64,000 nucleotides of DNA from Methylobacterium radiodurans (lineage in GTDB: Bacteria > Pseudomonadota > Alphaproteobacteria > Rhizobiales > Beijerinckiaceae), in contig NZ_CP029551.1 of assembly GCF_003173735.1 (NCBI RefSeq), positions 623,001-687,000 of the forward strand, given 5' to 3'. Below are positions 11,740 to 20,912 of the stretch, piece by piece; position 1 is the stretch's first letter; each line of letters starts with the position of its first letter. The notes under the pieces are model-generated. The model was not told the origin of the DNA. It saw nothing but the letters and a program-made list of their open reading frames with translations, and made no database searches. A program made the translations under genes and the position numbers.

Positions 11740-11917
11740 CGATCGGCCTTCGCGGCGCCGGAACCGGAGCGGTTGCGGCGCGTGAGAGATTCGGCCCCGT
11801 CCGACCGCGCTCCCTCGGGATCGCACGCGGGACGGGGCATTCGGCCGGTTCGAACTTCCGCAGAAAGGATTTGGTTCCCGGGAGGCGGGCGGCGCGCGGC
11901 CGTCCGGGGACGGTCCG

Positions 11918-12979
11918 TCAGCGCGCGGCGGGCGCGGTCGCCGGAGCGGTCCCGGTCGTCGCGGCCAGCGCCGCCGGCAGTGCCGCGGCCGGCACGGCGA
12001 TCCGGTCCGGCGCGATGATGCGCACGCTCGCCCGCTCGACGGCGGAGGGAGCCGTCCCGGTCGTCGCGGCCGCGTCGCCCGAGGCGGACGCGCTGCGGCC
12101 GGCGGCGTCGGCGGCGAGCTCGGCCGCGGTCTTGTCGGCGCGGCCGACCAGCGTCAGGCGGATCTTCGGGCGCGACAGGGCCTCGGCCTGCATCGGCGTG
12201 ACGAAGATGTCGCCCTTGTGCCGCACCAGCATGCTCTCGGCCTTCACGAGCGACTGCGCCCAGCTCTTGTCGGCGGGCTTGCAGGAACAGTTCGGCACGA
12301 AGGTCTTCTGGAACTTGAAGGCGTTGGCCAGCGACGCGTAGGCGCGGCTGCCGCGCACGGTCGCCGCGTGCCTCAGGGCGTCGTCGCCGTTCGGCATCGA
12401 GTAGGCCACGGCCTCGGTGCCGGGGCAGAGCGCCTGGCACATGTCGTCGGCGCTGGCGCGGCCCTCCGGCAGGTTCTTCATCGGGAAATAGCCGCCATCG
12501 CAGGTACGCACGCAGATCACCTGCGCGCCGCCGCGGGCGTGGAGCTCGCCGCCCTCCGCCCTGGCGATCATCGGGCAGTTCTGCGCCACCAGCGCCTGGA
12601 GCTGGCGGCGGCGACCGGAATTGTCGTCGGTCGCCGCGCCCCCGTAGGTGGCGTTGAGCGCGCGGATGCGCTGCTCGACCGCGCCGCACTGGGGCGGGCG
12701 GGTGTCGAAGAACAGGAAACGGCCGCCCTCGCAGTTCAGGCTGCGGTGATAGGCCTCCAGCCGGCCGATCTCGCCCTGGAGCGCGCGCATCACGCTCGCC
12801 CCGTCGGCCGGAAGGGCGGACAGTTCGGCCCTGTAGCGCAGGCAGGCGGCGCTCGGAGCGGCCGGCGGGACCGGGGTCGCGACCGGTTGCTGCGCGGCCG
12901 CGAGGCCGGGCACGAGACAGGCGGCGGCCGCGGCGAGCGCGCGGACGGTCCGGCGGATCGAGGAACGCGACGGCAGCAT
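11918..12979 (-). CDS. Secreted DUF2865-family protein
   Basis: A 353-residue protein; the start at 12979 gives a signal peptide ending near LVPGLAAAQQ. It has the DUF2865 layout: an N-terminal helical part with CLRYRAEL and LNCEGGRFLFFDTRPPQC, then the cysteine-rich core QVICVRTCDGGYFPM, DDMCQALCPG, VPNCSCKP. The C-terminus is Ala/Thr-rich and variable. DUF2865 proteins are common in Rhizobiales; the function is unknown, and the paired cysteines suggest a disulfide-stabilised periplasmic or surface protein. It is divergent from creA across a short AT-rich promoter region (13067-13142). Confidence 0.85.
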   Translation of the reverse strand: MLPSRSSIRRTVRALAAAAACLVPGLAAAQQPVATPVPPAAPSAACLRYRAELSALPADGASVMRALQGEIGRLEAYHRSLNCEGGRFLFFDTRPPQCGAVEQRIRALNATYGGAATDDNSGRRRQLQALVAQNCPMIARAEGGELHARGGAQVICVRTCDGGYFPMKNLPEGRASADDMCQALCPGTEAVAYSMPNGDDALRHAATVRGSRAYASLANAFKFQKTFVPNCSCKPADKSWAQSLVKAESMLVRHKGDIFVTPMQAEALSRPKIRLTLVGRADKTAAELAADAAGRSASASGDAAATTGTAPSAVERASVRIIAPDRIAVPAAALPAALAATTGTAPATAPAAR

Positions 12980-13142
12980 GGGCGACCGGGGGCCTTGGGA
13001 ACCGGGAACGAGACGGACGCGAACGAGAACCGGACACGGATCCGTGACTCGCGCCGGAGACAACATTTTTTAAACGGCCTCGCGCGGCGGCGACACCCCT
13101 CCTACATGCCCGGCACCGTTTCGAGAGGGGAATGCGTGGACG

Positions 13143-13655
13143 ATGTTGTTTCGGTGTCTCACAGCCGCCGCCCTCGGCTTGACAGCCGTGCTGGCCACCC
13201 TGCCCGCCTCCGCGCAGGAGCCGGACCGGATCATGGACAAGTCGACGGTCTGGCGCCCGCTCACGCCCAACGACAAGCTCGTTGTCTACGGCATCGATGA
13301 CCCGGCGGTCTCGGGTGTGGCCTGCTGGTACACCCAGCCCGAGAAGGGCGGCATCAAGGGCACGCTCGGTCTGGCCGAGGACGTCTCGGACATCTCGCTC
13401 GCCTGCCGGCAGGTCGGCCCGGTCCAGTTCAAGGACAAGTTCAAGCAGGGCGAGGTGGTGTTCAGCGAGCGCCGCTCGCTGATCTTCAAGTCGATGCAGA
13501 TCGTGCGCGGCTGCGACGCGAAGCGCAACACGTTGATCTACATGGTCTATTCCGACAAGGTCGTCCAGGGCTCGCCGAAGAACTCGACCTCCGCGGTGCC
13601 GCTGATGCCCTGGGGCACGGAAGCCTCGCAGAAGTGCGGGGATTTCGTGCGGTAG
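13143..13655 (+). CDS. creA: CreA-family periplasmic protein
   Basis: A 170-residue protein with a signal peptide (MLFRCLTAAALGLTAVLATLPASAQ) and the CreA features: DPAVSGVACW, ISLACRQVGP and a short C-terminal Cys. CreA is a conserved periplasmic protein of unknown molecular function. An SD-like GAGAGGGGA lies about ten bases before the ATG. The gene stands alone; its 3' end meets the end of the next, convergent gene with a six-base gap. Confidence 0.88.
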   Translation: MLFRCLTAAALGLTAVLATLPASAQEPDRIMDKSTVWRPLTPNDKLVVYGIDDPAVSGVACWYTQPEKGGIKGTLGLAEDVSDISLACRQVGPVQFKDKFKQGEVVFSERRSLIFKSMQIVRGCDAKRNTLIYMVYSDKVVQGSPKNSTSAVPLMPWGTEASQKCGDFVR

Positions 13656-13661
13656 GCTCGT

Positions 13662-13994
13662 TCAATCCCGGCAGGTGATGCGCAGCGGGCGCTCCGAGGG
13701 CTTCGAGACCGGCAGGTCGACCGAGCCGGTATATTCCTCGGGCGCCGCGACGCCGAAGGAGCCGGCGGCCGCGAACCCCTGGGCCTCGCACCACGAATCG
13801 GCGACCGTCTGGCCGCAGGCGCTGCCGGGCGTCGTCAGGCAGTCGGCGACGCCGTAGCCCTCGCTCGACGGGATCAGGAAGGTCTTCTCGACCTGGCTGC
13901 GAGCAGGGGTCTCGCTGCCCGCCTGCGCGCCGAGCGCGAGCGTCGTGGCGAGGACGGCGGCGAGGAGGGCGCTGACGGCGGTCGAGGCGCGCAT
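13662..13994 (-). CDS. Small secreted protein, unknown function
   Basis: A 110-residue protein starting at 13994 with a signal peptide (MRASTAVSALLAAVLATTLALGAQAG). The mature part has four cysteines (VADCLTTPGSACGQ, DSWCEAQGF, RITCRD), enough for two disulfides, which suggests a small stable periplasmic or exported protein. I do not recognise the family. It converges on creA. Confidence 0.7.
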   Translation of the reverse strand: MRASTAVSALLAAVLATTLALGAQAGSETPARSQVEKTFLIPSSEGYGVADCLTTPGSACGQTVADSWCEAQGFAAAGSFGVAAPEEYTGSVDLPVSKPSERPLRITCRD

Positions 13995-14343
13995 GAACGA
14001 ATCCTTGGGGCTCAAGCGTGGGTGCAGGGAGACCTGCGGCGAGGGTCCATGGATGCGGTAAACAAAACCTTTCGGGCTCCGCCCGCGGGCCGGGCGCGGG
14101 CTTGCGCGTCCGGCGTTGTCGATTGCATCACGGTTTCGGGTTAGCCCGATCCGGCGGGTCGCGCCGTCGCCGATCCGCAACAGGCTCCTGCGCCGCCGCC
14201 GCGGCGCAGCAAAGCTTGGCCGGACACCGCGCGGGGCCGGGCCGGGCGGCAGGTCCTTGAGGGGACAAGCGAGTTGCCGGCCTGTCGCAGGACGCGGACG
14301 GGACCGGCGCGCGGCCCGGACGGGACGGGAGAGGATGGGTTTC
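13995..14343. other. Intergenic region upstream of cysS
   Basis: A 349-bp stretch between a minus-strand secreted gene and plus-strand cysS that should hold both promoters. A GC-rich inverted segment (CCGCCCGCGGGCCGGGCG) lies near 14080, and an SD-like GGGAGAGG ends at 14334. No convincing gene is seen. Confidence 0.5.
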
Positions 14344-15726
14344 ATGGCGCCGATGTTGCGGCTCTACAACACGCTGACCGGCGCCAAGGACCTGTTCGCG
14401 CCGATCGATGCCGGCAACGTCCGGATGTACGCCTGCGGCCCCACGGTCTACGACGCGGCCCATATCGGCAACGCGCGCCCGATCATCGTCTTCGACCTGC
14501 TGTTCCGGCTGCTGCGCCACCTCTACGGGCCGGCGCACGTCACCTACGCCCGCAACGTCACGGACGTGGACGACAAGATCAACGCGCGCGCGGCCGAGCG
14601 CGGCATCACCATCCGCGAACTCACCGACGGCACCCTGGCGCAGTTCCACCGGGACATCCGCGACCTCGGCGTGCTGATGCCCGAGGACGTGAACCGGCCG
14701 GGCGAGCCGCCCCGCTTCATCGAGCCGCGCGCCACCGATCACATCCGCGAGATGTGCCGGATGATCGAGGGACTGGTCGCGGCGGGCCACGCCTACGTGG
14801 CGGCGGACCACGTCTTGTTCGACGTGCCCTCGATGCCCGATTACGGCCGGCTGTCGAAGCGCCCGCTCGACGAGATGGAGGCCGGCGCCAGGGTCGAGGT
14901 CGCGCCCTACAAGCGCTCGCCCCTCGACTTCGTGCTCTGGAAGCCCTCGAAGCCGGGCGAGCCGTCCTGGGACTCGCCCGCCGGCATCGCGGCGCCGGGC
15001 CGGCCCGGCTGGCATATCGAGTGCTCGGCGATGTCGGCCAAGCATCTGGGCGAGACCTTCGACATCCACGCGGGCGGCATCGACCTGATCTTCCCCCACC
15101 ACGAGAACGAGGTGGCGCAGTCCCGCTGCTGCTTCGGCACGCCCGTGATGGCCAACTGGTGGCTGCACAACGGCTTCCTGCAGGTCGAGGGCGAGAAGAT
15201 GTCGAAGTCCCTCGGCAACTTCATCACCATCCGGGACGTGCTGAGGGACTGGCCCGGCGAGGTCGTGCGCCTCAACATGCTCAAGACCCACTACCGCCAG
15301 CCGATCGACTGGACGCTGCGGGGTCTGGAGGAGGCGAGCCGGATGCTGGAGCGCTGGTACGGCGCGGTCGGCGACGCCGCTCCCGCGGCGGAGGCACCGC
15401 CGAGCGTGCTGGAGCCGCTGCTGGACGACCTCAACACCGCGGCGGCGCTCGCCGAGATCCACCGGCTCGACGATCCGGCCCGGCTGAAGGCGGGGGCGAA
15501 CCTGCTCGGGCTCCTCGGCCAGACGGCGAGCGCACGCGCCGAGGCGAGCGTCGAGGCCGCCGGGATCGACGTCGCGCGGGTGGAGGGGCTGATCGCCGAG
15601 CGCAAGGCCGCCCGCGCCGCAAAGGACTGGGCCGCCTCCGACCGCGCCCGCGACGCGCTGGCCGCCATGGGCGTGGCGGTGAAGGACAACAAGGACGGCA
15701 CGACGACCTGGAGCGTGGCGCGCTGA
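14344..15726 (+). CDS. cysS: Cysteinyl-tRNA synthetase
   Basis: A 460-residue class I aminoacyl-tRNA synthetase that charges tRNA-Cys. The HIGH motif is HIGN at residues 40-43 with zinc-ligand Cys31 in ACGPTVYD; further zinc ligands fit WHIECSAM and FPHHENE; the KMSKS loop is present ([10 protein letters not shown]). The start at 14344 is preferred over ATG 14335 because the SD-like GGGAGAGG ends at 14334, leaving nine bases to 14344 but none to 14335. Length is normal for the family. Confidence 0.96.
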   Translation: MAPMLRLYNTLTGAKDLFAPIDAGNVRMYACGPTVYDAAHIGNARPIIVFDLLFRLLRHLYGPAHVTYARNVTDVDDKINARAAERGITIRELTDGTLAQFHRDIRDLGVLMPEDVNRPGEPPRFIEPRATDHIREMCRMIEGLVAAGHAYVAADHVLFDVPSMPDYGRLSKRPLDEMEAGARVEVAPYKRSPLDFVLWKPSKPGEPSWDSPAGIAAPGRPGWHIECSAMSAKHLGETFDIHAGGIDLIFPHHENEVAQSRCCFGTPVMANWWLHNGFLQVEGEKMSKSLGNFITIRDVLRDWPGEVVRLNMLKTHYRQPIDWTLRGLEEASRMLERWYGAVGDAAPAAEAPPSVLEPLLDDLNTAAALAEIHRLDDPARLKAGANLLGLLGQTASARAEASVEAAGIDVARVEGLIAERKAARAAKDWAASDRARDALAAMGVAVKDNKDGTTTWSVAR

Positions 15727-15827
15727 CGATCCGCCCGCGCCGCCACCGCGCCCCGCCCGCCGGCTGTTGACGCGGCCCGCGGCGGCGGCTCACTCACGCC
15801 CGGAAACCGCGAGGACGGACGGGCGCG

Positions 15828-17036
15828 ATGGAGCAGGGTGACGATCGGCGGATCCGGAGCGGCACCCCGGCCTTCCGGAGGACGACGGTCGCGCTCGCCG
15901 CGGCCGGGTTCTCAACCTTCGCGGTGCTCTACGGCGTGCAGCCCCTGCTGCCGATCTACGCCGACGACTTCCACGTCTCGCCGGCCGAGAGCAGCCTCGC
16001 CCTGTCGCTGCCCTGCGCGCTGCTCGCCCTCTCGCTCCTCGTGGTCAGCCCCCTCTCGGAGGTCTGGGGCCGCAAGCCGGTGATGCTGGCCTCGCTCTTC
16101 GCCTCGGCGCTGCTGACCATCGTGGCGGCGCTGGTGCCGAGCTGGCACGGCTTCCTGGCGCTGCGCGCGCTGACCGGCATCGCCGCGAGCGGCCTGCCCG
16201 CGGTGGCGATGGCCTATCTGGCCGAGGAGATGGACCCGCGCGCGATCGGCCTCTCGATGGGATTGCTCGTCGGCGGCAACGCGCTCGGCGGCATGATCGG
16301 GCGGCTGATCGCCGGCGTGATCGCGGACCACGCCTCCTGGCGGATCGGGCTCGGGGTCATCGGCGTGCTGGCCCTTCTGGCGGCGCTGGCCTTCCGCTGG
16401 GCCCTGCCGCCCGCGCGCAACTTCGAGTCGCGCCGCACGCACTGGCGGGCCGTGCCCGCCACCTTCGGCCAGCATTTCCGCGATGCCGGGCTGCCCTGGC
16501 TGTTCGCCGAGGCCTTCCTGCTGATGGGCGGCTTCGTCTGCGTCTACAACTATATCGGCTTCCGCCTGCTCGATCCGCCCTTCTCCCTCAGCCAGACCGC
16601 GATCGGGCTGATCTTCACGGTCTATCTCGCCGGCACCATGAGCTCGACGGCGACCGGCGAGATCGCGAGCCGGCTCGGGCGGCGCAAGGTGCTGTGGCTC
16701 GCCATCGCGGTCGGCCTCGCCGGCATCCTGATGACCCTGTCGCAGAACCTCGTCGTGGTGGTCGTCGGCATCGTCGTGGTCACGGTCGGCTTCTTCGGCG
16801 CGCACTCGGTGGCGAGCAGCTGGATCGGACGGCGGGCCCTGAGGCATCGGGCGCAGGCCTCCTCGGTGTATCTCTGCCTGTACTATCTCGGCTCGTCGGT
16901 GCTCGGCACCGCGGGCGGCTGGGCCTTCGCGCATGCGGGCTGGCCCGGCGTCGTGGCCTTCGTGGGCGGGCTCTACTGCGCGGCGCTGGCCATCGCGCTC
17001 CGCCTCGCGCGGCTCGCGCCCCTGCCGGGCGCCTGA
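15828..17036 (+). CDS. MFS transporter (YnfM-like drug/sugar exporter family)
   Basis: A 402-residue major facilitator protein with about twelve transmembrane helices. The loop between helices 2 and 3 carries the MFS motif (SPLSEVWGRKPVM), and a related motif recurs in the second half (GEIASRLGRRKVLW). The mid-protein loop is short, as in 12-helix exporters of the YnfM/CynX type. The substrate cannot be read from sequence. It meets the next gene convergently with seven bases between stops. Confidence 0.88.
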   Translation: MEQGDDRRIRSGTPAFRRTTVALAAAGFSTFAVLYGVQPLLPIYADDFHVSPAESSLALSLPCALLALSLLVVSPLSEVWGRKPVMLASLFASALLTIVAALVPSWHGFLALRALTGIAASGLPAVAMAYLAEEMDPRAIGLSMGLLVGGNALGGMIGRLIAGVIADHASWRIGLGVIGVLALLAALAFRWALPPARNFESRRTHWRAVPATFGQHFRDAGLPWLFAEAFLLMGGFVCVYNYIGFRLLDPPFSLSQTAIGLIFTVYLAGTMSSTATGEIASRLGRRKVLWLAIAVGLAGILMTLSQNLVVVVVGIVVVTVGFFGAHSVASSWIGRRALRHRAQASSVYLCLYYLGSSVLGTAGGWAFAHAGWPGVVAFVGGLYCAALAIALRLARLAPLPGA

Positions 17037-17043
17037 GCACGGC

Positions 17044-18036
17044 TCACCGGCGGCGGGCTGCCCCGAGCGCGGCGAGGCCGAGGATGCCGAGCGCCGCGAG
17101 GCCGAGGCCGCTGAGCACGGGGGCCGAGGGCACGCCCTTGCGGTGGCGCCAGCCCCCGCTCGCGGTGGTGCCGCCCGGCACCGGCCCGCGCAGAGCGCCG
17201 TAGCTGCTCGGCGCGGGCCCTGCCCGTTCTAGGAGCCGCGCGAGGGTGAAGCCCATCACGTGCTCGGTGGGGCCCGGAGCCAGCGCGTAGGCGGCCTGCA
17301 GCGCCCGGGCCGGCCAGCCGACCGCGACCTCGTCGCGCGGGCGGAGCGCGAGGTGCAGGATCGTCCGGGCCACATCCTCGGGCGCGTAGAGCATCGGCCC
17401 GGGGTCGAGGGTGCGGCCCGAGACGTTGGCGCCGTGCACGAAGCCCGGCGTGTCGACCATCGCCGGGAACACGCCGCAGACCCGGATGCCCGGATGGTCG
17501 CGCAGTTCCTGCCGCAGGCTGGCGGTGAGGCCGCGCAGGCCGAACTTGCTCGCCGTGTAGGCCGCCGCGAAGGGCGTCGGCGCCCAGCCGCCGAGCGAGA
17601 CCATGTTGATCAGCACGCCCCGGCCCTGGCGGAGGAAGCGCGGCAGCGCCGCGTAGGCGCCGTGCAGGGTGCCGAGGAGGTTCACCGCGATCGTCCGCCG
17701 GTGCAGGTCGAGCGGCGCCTCCCAGAAAGGCCCGAACACGCCGGTGCCGGCATTGTTCACCCAGACGTCGATGTGCCCGAACCTGTGCTCGGCCGCCCGC
17801 GCCAGCGCCTCGACGGCGCCCGGATCGGTGACGTCGGTCGGCACCGCCTCGGCCTGGCCGCCCTGGCGCCGGCAGATCGCCGCCAGATCCTCCAGCACGT
17901 CGCCGCGGCGGGCCGCCAGCACCACGTCGGCTCCGGCCCGGGCGAAGGCGAGCGCGGTTGCCCGGCCGATGCCGCTCGACGCCCCGGTGATCACCACCAC
18001 GGCGCCGCGGAGGCTCTTCAGCGGTCTCGGGCCCAT
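17044..18036 (-). CDS. Short-chain dehydrogenase with C-terminal membrane helix
   Basis: A 330-residue SDR. NAD(P)-binding glycine motif TGASSGIG near the N-terminus, NNAG, the active-site Ser of NMVSLGG, and YTASK. After ~250 residues of catalytic core there is an extension that ends in one hydrophobic helix (LGLAALGILGLAALG), so the enzyme may be tail-anchored. The SDR at 22251 has the same architecture, so the two are likely paralogues. An SD AAAGGAG lies six bases before the start. Substrate unknown. Confidence 0.85.
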   Translation of the reverse strand: MGPRPLKSLRGAVVVITGASSGIGRATALAFARAGADVVLAARRGDVLEDLAAICRRQGGQAEAVPTDVTDPGAVEALARAAEHRFGHIDVWVNNAGTGVFGPFWEAPLDLHRRTIAVNLLGTLHGAYAALPRFLRQGRGVLINMVSLGGWAPTPFAAAYTASKFGLRGLTASLRQELRDHPGIRVCGVFPAMVDTPGFVHGANVSGRTLDPGPMLYAPEDVARTILHLALRPRDEVAVGWPARALQAAYALAPGPTEHVMGFTLARLLERAGPAPSSYGALRGPVPGGTTASGGWRHRKGVPSAPVLSGLGLAALGILGLAALGAARRR

Positions 18037-18059
18037 ACACGCTCCTTTGTGTGGTCCTG

Positions 18060-18110
18060 GGATCCCAAAGGGTCGGGGCCCTTTGGCAGGGTTCGGGGCA
18101 GCGCCCCGAG
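18060..18110. repeat. Double-hairpin dispersed repeat, copy 1
   Basis: Starts GGATCCCAAAGG and contains two short stems (CCAAAGGG/CCCTTTGG and CGGGGC/GCCCCG). A second copy in the same orientation lies at 30536-30585, so this is a dispersed intergenic element rather than a gene-specific terminator. Confidence 0.65.
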
Positions 18111-18189
18111 CTTGGCTTCGCCGACCAGTGCCAAGATCAGAGATCCTGCCTAGACCCGCCGAAGGCTCTGCCTTCGAGATCCGGGGCGA

Positions 18190-19083
18190 TCAGATGATCG
18201 GCTTGCCGCCCGTCACGGCGATGGTGGCGCCCGAGACGTAGCTCGCCTCGTCGGAGGCCAGCATCACGTAGACGGGGGCGAGTTCCTTCGGCTGGCCGGG
18301 GCGCTTCATCGGCACCTGGGAGCCGAACTGCGTCACCTTCTCGGGCGGCATGGTCGAGGGAATCAGCGGGGTCCAGATCGGGCCCGGCGCGACGCAGTTC
18401 ACTCGGATGCCCCGCTCGGCGAGCATCTGGGCGAGGCCGCCGGTGAAGTTCTGGATCGCGCCCTTGGTGGTGGCGTAGGCGAGAAGCTGCGGGCTCGGCG
18501 TGTCGGCGTTGACCGAGGTGGTGTTGATGATGGCCGCGCCCTCGCGCAGATGCGGCAAGGCGGCCTTCACGAGGTAGAACATCGCATGGATGTTGATGCG
18601 GAAGGTGGTCTCCCACTCCGCGTCAGAGATCTCCTCGGGGCTGTCGAAGGTCGCCTGGTGGGCGGCGTTGTTGACGAGCACGTCGAGCCGGCCGAACTCC
18701 TTGACGGCCGTCTCCACGATCAGCCGGCAGTGGCGCGCCTCCTGGATGTCGCCCGGCACCAGCACCGCCCGGCGCCCGGCCGACTCGACCAGCCGGCGCG
18801 TCTCGGCCGCGTCCTCGTCCTCGTCGAGATAGGAGACCAACACGTCGGCGCCCTCGCGGGCGAAGGCGAGCGCCACGGCGCGGCCGATGCCGCTGTCGCC
18901 ACCGGTGATGATCGCGGCCTTGCCGGCGAGCCGGCCCGAGCCCTTGTAGGTCGCCTCGCCGTAATCGGGCGGCGGCTCCATCGCCGCGCTGGAGCCCGGC
19001 ATCGGCTGGCGCTGGTCCGGGAAGGGCGGCTTGGGGAATTGCTCCACGGAGGACTCCGTCGCGTCGGGCTGTTGCCGGAGCAA
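18190..19083 (-). CDS. Short-chain dehydrogenase, YghA/general-stress type
   Basis: A 297-residue SDR with an N-terminal extension of about 45 residues containing Pro-rich text (PDQRQPMPGSS...DYGEATYKGSGRL), typical of the YghA/YhdF stress-related group. Cofactor motif TGGDSGIG, NNAAHQ, active-site NTTSVNADTPSP and YATTKGA, and an IWTPLIPSTM substrate loop. It probably reduces aldehydes or ketones with NAD(P)H. It sits beside the response regulator and near the manganese catalase, fitting a stress-response block. Confidence 0.88.
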   Translation of the reverse strand: MLRQQPDATESSVEQFPKPPFPDQRQPMPGSSAAMEPPPDYGEATYKGSGRLAGKAAIITGGDSGIGRAVALAFAREGADVLVSYLDEDEDAAETRRLVESAGRRAVLVPGDIQEARHCRLIVETAVKEFGRLDVLVNNAAHQATFDSPEEISDAEWETTFRINIHAMFYLVKAALPHLREGAAIINTTSVNADTPSPQLLAYATTKGAIQNFTGGLAQMLAERGIRVNCVAPGPIWTPLIPSTMPPEKVTQFGSQVPMKRPGQPKELAPVYVMLASDEASYVSGATIAVTGGKPII

Positions 19084-19140
19084 CCGCGCACCGTCCGGAA
19101 GGTCACCGCGGGGCGGGAAAAAGGCCGTCTCCGGTTCCGC

Positions 19141-19542
19141 TCAGGTCGCCCTGTGCGTCTGCGCAACGCCGCCCGTCCGGGACAGGATCAGGCGCGCGAT
19201 CATGTCGGGCTCGACCGGCTTCTCGCAGTGGAGCGCGTCGGCGAAGCGCTCGGGGATGGTGACCGCGTCGTAGCCGGTGGCGAAGATGATCGGGACGCCG
19301 CGGGTGCGCAGGGCGTCGGCCACCGGAAAGGCCATCTCGCCGTGCAGGTTGATGTCGAGCACCGCGGCATCGATCCGCGGAGAGTCCTTGGCGATGGCGA
19401 GTGCCTCCTCGACGCTGCCGACCGGCCCGAGCACCGTGGCGCCGCTCTGCTCGAAGCTCAGCCGCAGCTCGTCCATGATGAAGTAGTCGTCCTCGACCAC
19501 CAGCACGTGGCGGTCGGTCAAGGATCGTGCCGCATCCATCAT
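19141..19542 (-). CDS. Single-domain response regulator
   Basis: A 133-residue receiver domain with no output domain. Acidic pocket VVEDD, phosphoacceptor Asp63 (VLDINLHGE), conserved Thr in FATGYD and Lys in CEKPVE. The start at 19542 is preferred because GGAGGAGG lies directly before the adjacent ATG pair; an in-frame ATG lies 15 bases upstream. Such regulators often take part in alphaproteobacterial stress phosphorelays. No kinase is adjacent. Confidence 0.88.
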   Translation of the reverse strand: MMDAARSLTDRHVLVVEDDYFIMDELRLSFEQSGATVLGPVGSVEEALAIAKDSPRIDAAVLDINLHGEMAFPVADALRTRGVPIIFATGYDAVTIPERFADALHCEKPVEPDMIARLILSRTGGVAQTHRAT

Positions 19543-19976
19543 CGCCTCCTCCAACATCGCCGGAGCCTTCGGCCCGGCACGATCCGTCCGCATCGGAAGC
19601 GTCAACGCGCGGACCCGACCGCGGGTCCGCCGCCGCGCACCTCCGAGCCACTATCCGGCAAGCACGGGCTCGGCCGCAATGGTCCAAGGTGGATCCTCGG
19701 CGAAATCCCATGCCTTCCTAACATGGATCAAGTGTAACAAATAAAATTCCCAGATTTTTGCAGGAACTTCGCCGATCACGGCCCGGTTCAGCTGAACGTA
19801 TCTTCAGCGCGCGCCGAAACAGGAAGAACAGCCTCCGGCTCACAGCCTACAGCGCCGCTCGGATACAGGCCCCGGCCTTCCGCGATCCCTCCACGATCGC
19901 GCCTCGACCCGTGCCCGGAGGGGCTCGGTGCGGGACAGGCCTCGCCAGCCAGCGAACACTCTCAGAGGACCAGCCC
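19543..19976. other. Intergenic region upstream of manganese catalase
   Basis: A 434-bp stretch, AT-rich around 19725-19760 and otherwise GC-rich. It should hold the promoters of the minus-strand regulator and of the catalase. Apart from the promoter candidate listed separately, I see no gene. Confidence 0.5.
19763..19788 (+). promoter_or_regulatory. Possible general-stress (EcfG/RpoE2-type) promoter
   Basis: GGAAC at 19763-19767, then 17 bases, then GGTT at 19785-19788. This resembles the alphaproteobacterial general-stress promoter (GGAAC, 16-19 bases, then a TT-containing -10). It would leave a ~180-base leader before the catalase ATG. One -10 base differs from the usual CGTT. Confidence 0.35.
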
Positions 19977-20834
19977 ATGTACTACTTCGACAAGCGCCTG
20001 CAGTATCCGGTCCGCGTCGAGAGCCCGGACCCCGTCTTCGCCCGGATGCTCCAGCAGGCGATCGGCGGCGTCGAGGGCGAGATCCGCGTCTGCATGCAGT
20101 ACTTCTTCCAGGCCTGGGGCTCGCGCGGGCCGACGACGAAGTACCGCGACATGCTCCTGCACACGGCGACCGAGGAGATCGGCCATATCGAGATGCTGGC
20201 GACCGCGGTCGCCATGAACCTCGAGACCGCCCCGACCAAGGTTCAGGAGGCGGGCGCGGCCGACAAGGTGGTCGGCGCCGTGATGGGCGGCGAGAACCCG
20301 CGCCACATGGTCGAGGGCATGCTGCACCGGCACATCCTATCGACCGGCATGGCGGCCTTCCCGGCCAATTGCGAGGGCGTACCCTTCGACATGAGCCACA
20401 TCTACGCGAGCGGCAACCTGGCGGCCGACATGTACTGCAACGTCGCGGCCGAGAGCACCGGCCGGACGCTGGCGGTGCGCCTCTTCAACGCCACCAACGA
20501 CCCCGGCATGAAGGACATGCTGCACTTCATGATCGCCCGCGACACGATGCACCAGGAGCAGTGGCTCGCGGTGATCGAGGAGCTGGGCGGCCACAAGGGC
20601 GCGCTGCCGATCCCGAACTCCTTCCCGCAGAGCGAGGAGCACCAGAAGTTCAACTACAACTTCTTCGCCACGTCGCGCGACGGCACGCCGCCGCCCGCCG
20701 GCCGCTGGACCAGCGGCCCCTCCCTCGACGGCAAGGGCGAGTTCAGCGTCGTGCAGAACGAGCCGATGGGCGAGGAGCCGGTGCTCGGCCCTGCCCGGCC
20801 CGACAGCGGCGCCCAGAACGAGCAGATCGGCTGA
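19977..20834 (+). CDS. Manganese catalase
   Basis: A 285-residue non-haem catalase that disproportionates hydrogen peroxide at a di-manganese site. The ferritin-like four-helix core shows the metal ligands: Glu35 in GEIRVCMQYFFQAWG, TEEIGH (Glu66/67, His70), a later Glu in AAESTGR and His in RDTMHQEQW. The C-terminal tail (GPSLDGKGEFSV...) matches the family's extension. The next gene, 78 bases downstream, is another ferritin-like stress protein. Confidence 0.95.
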   Translation: MYYFDKRLQYPVRVESPDPVFARMLQQAIGGVEGEIRVCMQYFFQAWGSRGPTTKYRDMLLHTATEEIGHIEMLATAVAMNLETAPTKVQEAGAADKVVGAVMGGENPRHMVEGMLHRHILSTGMAAFPANCEGVPFDMSHIYASGNLAADMYCNVAAESTGRTLAVRLFNATNDPGMKDMLHFMIARDTMHQEQWLAVIEELGGHKGALPIPNSFPQSEEHQKFNYNFFATSRDGTPPPAGRWTSGPSLDGKGEFSVVQNEPMGEEPVLGPARPDSGAQNEQIG

Positions 20835-20843
20835 CAGCCCGGT

Positions 20844-20863
20844 CGGGCCCCGGAGGGGGCCCG
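20844..20863 (+). terminator. GC-rich hairpin after the manganese catalase
   Basis: CGGGCCCC-4 nt-GGGGCCCG, a perfect 8-bp stem ten bases after the catalase stop. No U-tract follows. It could attenuate read-through into, or protect the mRNA end before, the DUF892 gene. Confidence 0.45.
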
Positions 20864-20912
20864 GCCGCATCCCGCGGACGAACCATCATCGGCGAACGAT
20901 CAGGAGGCGAGC

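Noticed and set aside
6940..12018. Open frame of 1692 codons on the plus strand
   Set aside because: Shadow of the ABC-like gene and antisense of the OmpA-family gene; the repeat-rich DNA keeps it open.
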